From Acidobacteriota bacterium (GTDB lineage Bacteria; Actinomycetota; Acidimicrobiia; Acidimicrobiales; SHLQ01): DNA of 6,768 bases. The number at the start of each line of letters is the position of its first letter. Position 1 is the first letter of the stretch. Location: the NCBI GenBank assembly GCA_022562835.1, contig JADFOM010000141.1, positions 1 through 6,768 on the forward strand, written 5' to 3'. The notes under the pieces were generated by a model, which saw only the letters and a list, made by a program, of their open reading frames with translations, did not search any database and was not told the DNA's origin. A program made the translations under genes and the position numbers. Below, piece by piece: positions 1-5,095 of this stretch.

Positions 1-223
1 CTCCTCTTTCTCTGCAGGGATTGGCCCAGGCATCGTAGTCTCTCGCACATCTGCGGGATTGATCCAATATGCCGATTCAGAAGGCGACACGGACGAGGGC
101 ATGAGCACCGGATTCAGCTCGTTTCGAGTGCGCGACTACAAAGTTTGCAGGGCCGCCGCGTATGTTTGGTGCCGTGGACTCGGTGCAATAACCACCGGGC
201 GAGTAGATGAGAATGAGGCGATA
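1..223. other. Upstream region without a convincing gene
   Basis: I see no well-supported gene here. The reading frame of the downstream selenoprotein stays open back to the left edge, with a TTG at 59 and an ATG at 101. Its translation there (Arg/Cys/Ser-rich, no family resemblance) and its mixed third positions look non-coding, and no ribosome-binding site precedes either codon. On the minus strand an ATG at 33-31, preceded by GAGAGA, would begin a leftward peptide MPGPIPAEKEE that runs off the edge. It could be the start of a divergent gene, but 11 codons cannot settle it. If it is real, 34-223 would be a divergent promoter region. No clear -35/-10 pair was found for the selenoprotein gene. 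Confidence 0.4.
215..218 (+). promoter_or_regulatory. Ribosome-binding site for the GrdB-like gene
   Basis: The sequence GAGG lies 5 nt before the GTG at 224. It is the best Shine-Dalgarno match upstream of the conserved part of the protein, and it decides the start against the TTG at 59 and the ATG at 101. The resulting N terminus, MTDPAPSPSADASMRAYAAA, is followed about 30 residues in by the conserved PFTPL segment of the family. Confidence 0.55.
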
Positions 224-1399
224 GTGACCGATCCAGCTCCGAGCCCCTCAGCCGACGCGTCGATGCGCGCCTACGCTGCCGCGCTCCCCGTCCCCGAGTT
301 CGAGACCACACCGTTCACGCCACTCAATAAGCCGTCGTCCGAGGCGCGGGTAGCCATTGTGACGTCGGCTGCGCTTCACCGGCCTGACCAGGAGCGTTAT
401 TCTCAGTCGGACACCGGCTTCCGATCGCTCGATCGACACGACCGCGACCTGGTGTTGGGACATTGGAGCCCTAACTTCGACCGCAGCGGTTTCCAGGTCG
501 ACATCAACGTCGTTTACCCCATCGACCGCCTCGAAGAGATGGCGCTGGACGGGATCATTGGTGAGGTGGCGCCGAGGCACTTCGCTTTCGCGGGCAACCA
601 ACCCGACACGGTCAGCGAAATCCGACTCGACACCGGCCCATCGTGCGCAGCAGAACTCAACGCCGATGACGTCGACGTCGTGTTACTCACTCCGGTTTGA
701 CCGCTCTGCACGCGTACCGTGAGTACGCTCGCCCATGTGTTCGAGGCCAGTGGTCTCTCAACCATCGTGTTCGCATCGATGCGCGAAGTTGCTGAGAAGA
801 TGTCTCCCCCGCGCACGCTCTATTGCGAGTTTCCGCTCGGTCGACCGCTCGGCAAGCCAGCCGATGCTGCCTTCCAGCGAGACGTGCTTCAACGAGGCAT
901 CGATCTACTCGAGGCGACCGAGCCCGTATTGGAGACCTACCCCGAAATCATCGAATCCGAGGACACACCGCTGGCCTGCGCGATGCCTCCCCGCTATGAC
1001 CCTGCCCTACCAGCGGCCGTCGACGAAGCCCAAGGACTTCGCGCTGCCTACGACCGCGCGTTCGCGTCGCGTGGCGTGACCTCGGTTGGGCGTGCCATCG
1101 ACGCCGACGAGGTGCCCGCTGCGCTAGACGTGCTGCACCAGTGGTCCAAAGGAGCCTCGTGGAAAGAAGTGCCGCTGCCTGGCAAGAACACGGTGGCGGT
1201 CTGTCACGACATTCGCTCCTACTACGAAGAGGCCGCTCTTGAGTTGGCGACAAGCCCCGCGCCGGGCGGCCGCGCGGCCGAGGTCTGGTTCCATGACGAG
1301 ACCGAGGCCGGCAAGACTTTGATGGCAGCTCGTCGAGAACTGAAAGAACAGGACGCTCCGTTCCCGTTCTGGTTCTACATGGCGCCCGCCCACATCTGA
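224..1399 (+). CDS. GrdB-like selenoprotein with in-frame TGA (Sec159)
   Basis: This is a member of the glycine/sarcosine/betaine/D-proline reductase selenoprotein B superfamily, in the single-chain form seen in environmental bacteria; 391 residues if TGA 698-700 is read as selenocysteine. Residues 30-50 (PFTPL, then EARVAIVTSAALH) and about 80-123 (NFDRSGF, DINVVYPIDRL, APRHFAF) belong to the N-terminal domain. The Sec segment reads LLTPV-U-PLCTRTV, parallel to the U-G-T-C-T-R-C segment I recall in clostridial GrdB. After it, residues 200-215 (LYCEFPLGRPLGKP) match the GrdB 'HPLGNP' region. The C terminus (RSYYEEAALELA ... PFWFYMAP) is intact. The frame is exactly continuous across the TGA, and a SECIS-like hairpin follows it. 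U159 and C162 form a UxxC selenenylsulfide/thiol redox pair. No GrdA, GrdC/D or GrdE partner is nearby, so a true glycine reductase role is unlikely and the substrate is unknown. The alternative is a Cys-to-TGA nonsense mutation or sequencing error, which the hairpin and intact downstream half argue against. The final stop is also TGA (1397-1399). Confidence 0.85.
698..700 (+). other. Recoded TGA codon (selenocysteine)
   Basis: This TGA sits between Val158 and Pro160 of the GrdB-like protein. The codons on either side encode one continuous conserved motif, with Cys (TGC, 707-709) three residues on. This is the catalytic Sec position of the family. The next possible start downstream, the GTG at 719, has no ribosome-binding site and lies in the hairpin loop, so separate initiation is unlikely. 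The call rests on family knowledge plus frame continuity; selB and selC cannot be checked here. Confidence 0.83.
712..728 (+). promoter_or_regulatory. Candidate bacterial SECIS hairpin
   Basis: GCGTAC (712-717) pairs perfectly with GTACGC (723-728) around the 5-nt loop CGTGA (718-722). The 17-nt hairpin starts 11 nt after the TGA. Known bacterial SECIS elements lie inside the coding region just downstream of UGA. They have a short apical loop with a G in its first two positions, about 16-37 nt from the codon; here the loop starts 18 nt after the TGA and its second base is G. The bulged U of the E. coli fdhF upper stem is not evident, and I find no convincing lower stem. SelB would be the binding partner. 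Confidence 0.7.
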
Positions 1400-1415
1400 T
1401 CGCGAGATTACGCGA
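1400..1415 (+). terminator. Short hairpin immediately after the selenoprotein stop
   Basis: TCGCG (1400-1404) and CGCGA (1411-1415) form a perfect 5-bp stem around the loop AGATTA, directly abutting the stop codon. No T-tract follows, so intrinsic termination is doubtful. It may stabilise the 3' end or be chance. It is too close to the TGA to serve as a SECIS for that codon. Confidence 0.2.
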
Positions 1416-1477
1416 AGCCGCCGCAGATCGCACAAACTCCCGAAGCTGCTCGAGGTTGACCGCACGCAGTGTTCACG

Positions 1478-1491
1478 CCGAACAACTTCGG
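1478..1491 (+). other. Perfect small inverted repeat before the DUF1214 gene
   Basis: CCGAA (1478-1482) and TTCGG (1487-1491) flank the loop CAAC. It lies in the 144-nt gap between the selenoprotein and the DUF1214 gene, downstream of a -35-like TTGACC (1456-1461) for which I could not find a convincing -10. It could be a weak operator or RNA hairpin, or chance. It overlaps the region an upstream GTG start (1469) would make coding, which fits that stretch being untranslated. Confidence 0.25.
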
Positions 1492-1531
1492 TAGCGGGAC
1501 AAGGTTCGTGCCAGACTGCGGCGAGTTGGAC

Positions 1532-1537
1532 GAGGGG
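1532..1537 (+). promoter_or_regulatory. Ribosome-binding site for the DUF1214 gene
   Basis: GAGGGG lies 6 nt before the ATG at 1544. It is much better placed than the GAGG 13 nt upstream of the alternative GTG at 1469, so the start is set at 1544. Confidence 0.65.
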
Positions 1538-1543
1538 TACGAG

Positions 1544-2641
1544 ATGACCGAGGACGCGACGCTCGAAGCTGCAGTGACCGGAAAGGCCTGGGCAGAGTTC
1601 TGTGACACGTTGAAGAGCGCCGGCGACATCGTCATCGACAACAGCAGCGATGACCTCGACCGCATCGAGGGGTTTCGCTATCTGAGTCGACTCACCCGCG
1701 GTGGGCTCCAGTCGTTTATCGAGGCGAACGACAGAACGTTCCCTCGGGTGCTGGCCATTCCGGAGCAGCTGAAGATCGGCTGCGACAACCCCGACGCCTA
1801 CTACCTCAACGTGAACGTGGATTCAAAACACAGCTACCGCATCTCCGGCACACGCGGCACGGTCAACTACCTCGGTATCGGCGCGTACTCGGGCGGGTAT
1901 GGAGTGGGCGCTTCTAAGCCGGGCCGTCAGGGATACCTCGAGGACAACGATCCCGATCCGACGCGCACGATTTCGATCCTCGCCAGCGTGAAGGAACCGA
2001 TTCAACTCGGGCCCGACGAGCGCTGGCTACGGATGGAACCGGAGACGAGCGTGATCATCCTCCGCAACTTCTACCTCGACCGCACGGCCGAGAAACCGGC
2101 CGACCTGGCGATCGAGTGCCTCGACCCACCGCACAGCGACCCCGGCCCACTGAGGGCGAAGCAGCTGGTCGATGGTCTCGCGATGGCCGGGTTGTTCGTG
2201 CACGGCGTAGCCGACCGATTCGTCGGATGGGTGAACGACTACTTCCTCGAGCGGCCCAACACGCTGGATTTTCTCCCCGCGAACGATCACGCGGGTGGTT
2301 GGGGCGACCCGAATCAACTCTTCCGACACGGCTATTGGACGCTCGAGCCCGGCCAGGGGCTGCTCATAGACATCCCCGCGATCGAGGCGTACTACTGGAA
2401 CTTCCAACTCAACAACCTATGGGAAGAGTCCCTCGACTACCGCTACCTCAACGTAACCGTGAACAAACACACGGCGGTCTACGAACCCGACGGATCGGCC
2501 AAGATCATCGTGGCGGACACGGACCCGGGTTATGGCAACTGGATCACCACCGGCTACCACCGCCACGGCACGTTTGGTCTCCGCTATAACCAAGTCACCG
2601 AGGACATCGCTCCGGTCTGCGCTGTCATCGACCTCGACTAG
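1544..2641 (+). CDS. DUF1214 domain-containing protein
   Basis: This 365-residue protein has a C-terminal DUF1214 domain, about residues 262-349. The hallmark segments are NNLWEESLDYRY (about 290-301), then TVNKHTAVYEPDGS (about 305-318), and ADTDPGYGNWITT (about 324-336) followed by a His-containing turn and GTFGLRY. The N-terminal half, with a YLSRLTRGGLQ helix, the YYLNVNVDSKHSYRISG strand segment and Gly/Tyr-rich turns, matches the usual layout of DUF1214 proteins of this length. There is no signal peptide or membrane segment, so a cytoplasmic location is likely. The biochemical role of the family is unknown; I can offer no reaction. It lies 144 nt downstream of the selenoprotein gene on the same strand, so co-transcription is possible but not shown. 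A longer GTG start at 1469 would add 25 residues without family resemblance and has a poor ribosome-binding site. Confidence 0.88.
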   Translation: MTEDATLEAAVTGKAWAEFCDTLKSAGDIVIDNSSDDLDRIEGFRYLSRLTRGGLQSFIEANDRTFPRVLAIPEQLKIGCDNPDAYYLNVNVDSKHSYRISGTRGTVNYLGIGAYSGGYGVGASKPGRQGYLEDNDPDPTRTISILASVKEPIQLGPDERWLRMEPETSVIILRNFYLDRTAEKPADLAIECLDPPHSDPGPLRAKQLVDGLAMAGLFVHGVADRFVGWVNDYFLERPNTLDFLPANDHAGGWGDPNQLFRHGYWTLEPGQGLLIDIPAIEAYYWNFQLNNLWEESLDYRYLNVTVNKHTAVYEPDGSAKIIVADTDPGYGNWITTGYHRHGTFGLRYNQVTEDIAPVCAVIDLD

Positions 2642-2646
2642 GTTCT

Positions 2647-2664
2647 GCCAGCCGCTTGGCTTTT
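2647..2664. terminator. Weak terminator-like hairpin between convergent genes
   Basis: The 28-nt gap between the DUF1214 stop and the stop of the minus-strand MDR gene contains GCCA (2647-2650) and TGGC (2657-2660), or alternatively AGCC/GGCT around GCTT, followed by TTTT at 2661-2664. The stem is only 4 bp, so this is at best a weak intrinsic terminator for the plus-strand gene. Its position between converging genes is the main support. Confidence 0.3.
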
Positions 2665-2669
2665 CTGAC

Positions 2670-3662
2670 TCAGGCTCGTACGACGAGCTTGCCCGGGGGA
2701 GCTCCCGATTCGAGCGAGGCGATCACAGCGGGCACCTCGTCAAGGTTCGCAACCCTGCCTATCGGTACCGAGATGTCACCATCGGCCGCCATCCTGCACA
2801 GTTCCGCATTGTGGGCCGCATCCTCATCGGCGCTGAACCCCGCTGCCAACACCCCGACCACTGAGATATTGCGCATCACCAGCTCGATCGGGTTCACCGT
2901 CACCCAGGAACCGCTCGCGAACCCGATGGTGGCGAACCTCCCGTAGCGGGCGACTACCTCCATCGCGGCGCTGGCGATCTCGCCGCCAACCGGGTCGATC
3001 ACGACATCACAACCCTGGCCACCGGTGTGTTCTGCGACCTCAGATCGAATTGCGTCCGAGTCTCGATCTATCACGACGTCTGCTCCGATGTTCACGCAGA
3101 ACTCTCGCTTCGTATCCGAGCTCGCCACTGCGAGCACGCGGGCACCGAGTGCCTTGGCCAGCGAAATCGCCGCTGCACCCGTACTCCCGGATCCTCCGAG
3201 GACCAAGACGGTCTCCCCCGCCACGAGGTTCGTGCGGGTTACGAGCGCTGTGTAGGCGGTACGAAAGCCGACATAGAACCCAGCCGCCTCCTCGTTTGAG
3301 AGCCCCTCTGGCGCCACCGATGCCACGCGATCGGTCACGTATGCGTGTGTCGCGAAGCCGCCCGATCCTGCATAGAAGTGGGTCGGGCCGAAAATGCGGT
3401 CACCCAGCGAGAAGCGCGAACCCGACGCTGTCGCGACCACCGTGCCGCACACCTCCTGACCTGGGGTGACCGGCGGGTTCGGTACAAGGGGATAGGAACC
3501 CTTGAGCATGAATAGATCCGGCAATCCAACCCCGGCGGCGGCGACTTCGACGAGGACGGCTCCGTCGGGGGGAGTCGTCCAGGTCCTGGCTTCGTAGAAG
3601 AGCACTTCGTCTGGCGATCCGAATCGGTCAGAGGTCCATGCGTAGCCTTCGATCTCGTTCAT
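2670..3662 (-). CDS. MDR-family NAD(P)H:quinone oxidoreductase-like protein
   Basis: This 330-residue protein belongs to the medium-chain dehydrogenase/reductase superfamily, quinone-oxidoreductase (QOR) branch. The N-terminal GroES-like domain contains AAAGVGLPDLFMLKGSYP (about residues 42-59) and the conserved PGQEVCGTV (about 67-75), followed by GDRIFG. The Rossmann domain has VLVLGGSGSTGAAAISLAKA (about 152-171), the AXXGXXG-like nucleotide loop of NADPH-using QORs, then ALGARVLAVASS. The catalytic and structural zinc cysteines of classical alcohol dehydrogenases are absent. This points to one-electron or hydride reduction of quinones or of activated alkenes (enoyl or enone substrates); the substrate cannot be fixed. 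The start is the ATG at 3662, preceded by AAGGA with 6-nt spacing. The GTG five codons upstream would place that ribosome-binding site inside the gene. It is the last gene of a minus-strand cluster, 50 nt after the YceH-like gene. Confidence 0.88.
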   Translation of the reverse strand: MNEIEGYAWTSDRFGSPDEVLFYEARTWTTPPDGAVLVEVAAAGVGLPDLFMLKGSYPLVPNPPVTPGQEVCGTVVATASGSRFSLGDRIFGPTHFYAGSGGFATHAYVTDRVASVAPEGLSNEEAAGFYVGFRTAYTALVTRTNLVAGETVLVLGGSGSTGAAAISLAKALGARVLAVASSDTKREFCVNIGADVVIDRDSDAIRSEVAEHTGGQGCDVVIDPVGGEIASAAMEVVARYGRFATIGFASGSWVTVNPIELVMRNISVVGVLAAGFSADEDAAHNAELCRMAADGDISVPIGRVANLDEVPAVIASLESGAPPGKLVVRA

Positions 3663-3668
3663 GACCGA

Positions 3669-3673
3669 TCCTT
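3669..3673 (-). promoter_or_regulatory. Ribosome-binding site for the MDR gene
   Basis: On the minus strand this reads AAGGA, 6 nt before the ATG at 3662. It favours that ATG over the in-frame GTG at 3677. It lies in the 50-nt gap after the YceH-like gene, consistent with translation from a shared transcript. Confidence 0.6.
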
Positions 3674-3712
3674 GCACATGGCGGGATCGTGAAGAACGAA
3701 GTCTCCCGGTGG

Positions 3713-4462
3713 CTAGGAGTCGTCGAAGCCCAGCTCTTCGGCGATTCGATCGAGTCGGCGGCGCTGCTCGGCCACGATCGTCTCGAGTGCCACGACTCGA
3801 TCCTCGAGCGATCCAGAAACGTCTGAGCGATCGTCCGAACCTCGCGGCTCGGCGTGCAGACTCGGTGCGGATTGTTCCTGCGCTGGCCGAATGTTCGGCG
3901 AGTCGATCGCTGCTGTAACGGCTCCCGACGAACTCTCAGCAGCACTGGACGCTTGTCCGTCGACTTCGATCTGTACCCAGCATTGGACGATTCGTGGCTC
4001 GCGTTCACCAGAGCGGCGTTCGAGTCGCGTTATGAATGGCTCGGACCGAGCGGCGAGGCGACCGATCGCAGCGTCGACTGCAGACTCGTCGCCGGCCGGT
4101 CCATGTTCGTAGCGAGCGGTGCGAGTGACTATCTCTCGGAGGGTCTGGGCGCCACGCAAGACGAGCACGGCGAGAACGGCGAGCTCGTCACCGTCGAGAT
4201 CGAGAGCCTCGTCGACCACATGTTTGTGTTTGCCGACGCGATGACCCGTGCCCCTTACGGTGCGCGCCAACCCGAACTGTCGGAGTTCGAGCATCGCTGC
4301 GTCGACTTCTCTCTCGCTGTAATCGACTACCGGATTTCGGTTGGTCGATTGGTTGCAGGCAGCGCACAGCGCGTTTGTGCTCAGCGGGTAGCTGTCGCGG
4401 GTGGTCTCCGCCTTCTCGATGAGACAGGCGAGCACACGGGCATGCTGAGGAGTGACGTCCAC
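3713..4462 (-). CDS. YceH/DUF480 family winged-helix protein
   Basis: The protein (249 residues from the GTG at 4462) matches the YceH/DUF480 family, which has two tandem winged-helix domains. Domain 1 shows the diagnostic run TPQHARVLACLIEKAETT, then SYPLSTNALCAACNQSTNR, NPVVDYSEREVDAAM and the wing LRQFGLARTV (about residues 3-70). Domain 2 shows KHKHVVDEALDLDGDELAVL, the LVLRGAQTLREIVTRT helices and REPRIVQ (about 78-160). A Ser/Ala/Glu-rich linker (about 170-218) precedes a short C-terminal coiled coil, SLEDRVVALETIVAEQRRRL (about 218-237), a feature also seen at the end of YceH proteins. The family has no settled function; the fold suggests nucleic-acid binding. The start was chosen because MDVTPQHARVL matches family N termini and GTAGGG lies 9 nt upstream. 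A GTG at 4489 would add nine residues and remains possible. It lies 70 nt after the epoxide-hydrolase-like gene and 50 nt before the MDR gene. Confidence 0.88.
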   Translation of the reverse strand: MDVTPQHARVLACLIEKAETTRDSYPLSTNALCAACNQSTNRNPVVDYSEREVDAAMLELRQFGLARTVRGTGHRVGKHKHVVDEALDLDGDELAVLAVLVLRGAQTLREIVTRTARYEHGPAGDESAVDAAIGRLAARSEPFITRLERRSGEREPRIVQCWVQIEVDGQASSAAESSSGAVTAAIDSPNIRPAQEQSAPSLHAEPRGSDDRSDVSGSLEDRVVALETIVAEQRRRLDRIAEELGFDDS

Positions 4463-4532
4463 AGCATGCGACCCTACTTCTCCATGCACCTGGCTCGTGA
4501 CCCTTGCAGTGACCCCGGACGTGTGCCCTATG

Positions 4533-5024
4533 TCAGCGCCCCGGCGCCGCCTTGGTGTCGCTGGGAGACACAGGGCGCAAGGAAGGTAGGGCGACGCCGA
4601 TCAGACCGCGTACGGTCGCACGGGCAATGTCGACGAAGTCGAACGAATCGCGCCACAGAGTGATCGCCCCGTCGCGGACCTCGAAGCGACCCCAGACCCA
4701 GAATTGGATGCGCACGGAGCCGATCACTACTACGTCGGTCCGTTCGGTCAGCACGGTCGAGCCTTCAGCCGCGATCGAGTGAAGGTAGACCTCGAAACCG
4801 GTCCCAGGTCGCGACAGAAGCGCCAGGACTCGGCCGAACTCCGAGCGACCCCGCACCGCTGGCAGAGAGACATTGACATATTCGATGTCATCGTCGATCA
4901 ATGCATCCGCGGTTTCGGCGTCCTTGGCGGCGAGTGCGGCGAGGAAGGCCTCGACGACCGACTGGGGCGAGTCGAGGCCGACGCCACTCTCCGGCGCTGG
5001 CACAGGGTGTAGTCCGATGGGCAT
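4533..5024 (-). CDS. Limonene-1,2-epoxide hydrolase family protein
   Basis: This 163-residue protein has the SnoaL/NTF2-like cone fold of the limonene-1,2-epoxide hydrolase (LEH) family; the Rhodococcus enzyme is of similar size (about 149). The N-terminal helices (SPQSVVEAFLAALAAKDAET, residues 19-38) lead to DDDIEYVNVSLPAVRGRSEF. The catalytic set of LEH (Tyr53, Asn55, Arg99, Asp101, Asp132 in the Rhodococcus enzyme) is apparently complete: Tyr49 and Asn51, Arg95 and Asp97 in LTERTDVV, and Asp126 in ITLWRDSFDF. The Asn-to-Asp spacing is the same as in the reference. An active epoxide hydrolase is therefore likely: water is activated by the Asp-Arg-Asp triad and attacks the epoxide without a covalent intermediate. 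The natural substrate is unknown; 'limonene' is only the family name. No signal peptide. ATG at 5024 with AGGA 7 nt upstream. It is the first gene of the minus-strand cluster. Confidence 0.9.
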   Translation of the reverse strand: MPIGLHPVPAPESGVGLDSPQSVVEAFLAALAAKDAETADALIDDDIEYVNVSLPAVRGRSEFGRVLALLSRPGTGFEVYLHSIAAEGSTVLTERTDVVVIGSVRIQFWVWGRFEVRDGAITLWRDSFDFVDIARATVRGLIGVALPSLRPVSPSDTKAAPGR

Positions 5025-5095
5025 GTTTCAATCCTAACGATCAGGGGTTTCGTGACACCAGCTAGCTGCGCCGAAGGTCCGCTACTGTCGGATCG
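5025..5095. promoter_or_regulatory. Divergent promoter region
   Basis: This 71-bp gap separates the leftward epoxide-hydrolase cluster from the rightward 510-residue gene, so it should hold both promoters. Leftward, TAGGAT (5036-5031) is a good -10 (TAnnnT) with a weak GTGTCA -35 (5058-5053) 16 bp away. It lies only 6 nt before the ATG, so transcripts would be leaderless or nearly so; the same bases also contain the AGGA that could act as a ribosome-binding site, and the two readings compete. Rightward, TACTGT (5083-5088) ends 7 nt before the ATG at 5096, again a leaderless arrangement, and no good ribosome-binding site precedes that ATG. No clear rightward -35 was found. Confidence 0.4.
5059..5068. 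promoter_or_regulatory. 10-bp perfect palindrome, candidate operator
   Basis: CAGCTAGCTG is a perfect 10-bp palindrome in the divergent intergenic region. It overlaps the position where the -35 box of the rightward promoter should lie and is next to the leftward -35-like box. A site here could control both directions. A 10-bp palindrome may also be chance, and no regulator gene is adjacent unless the YceH-like protein acts as one. Confidence 0.25.

Noticed and set aside
1..33. Start of a leftward gene (ATG at 33, MPGPIPAEKEE)
   Set aside because: There are only 11 codons before the edge. The GAGAGA before it is suggestive but not enough to call a gene.
59..223. N-terminal extension of the GrdB-like protein from TTG 59 or ATG 101
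   Set aside because: No ribosome-binding site, Arg/Cys/Ser-rich translation with no family resemblance, and a well-placed GAGG before the GTG at 224.
719..1399. Separate gene starting at GTG 719
   Set aside because: It begins inside a conserved motif, has no ribosome-binding site, and is exactly in frame with the upstream half. It is the C-terminal part of the selenoprotein.
224..1399. Pseudogene disrupted by a nonsense mutation
   Set aside because: The only in-frame stop is at the family's Sec position, a SECIS-like hairpin follows, and the sequence after it is intact and conserved to the normal C terminus.
948..1433. Minus-strand open frame opposite the selenoprotein
   Set aside because: Its Arg/Pro-rich translation is typical of an antisense shadow. 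The plus strand there encodes conserved protein.
1397..1459. Second Sec readthrough at the terminal TGA (1397-1399), adding 19 residues
   Set aside because: The protein already ends at the usual family C terminus (PFWFYMAP), the extension has no recognisable motif, and the adjacent hairpin is too close to the TGA.
2027..2407. Minus-strand open frame within the DUF1214 gene
   Set aside because: It is antisense to a recognised domain, and no ribosome-binding site or family match was seen.
3854..4663. Long plus-strand open frame of 269 codons
   Set aside because: It lies antisense to the clearly coding YceH-like gene and part of the LEH gene, and its translation has no family features. It is a shadow of GC-rich coding sequence.
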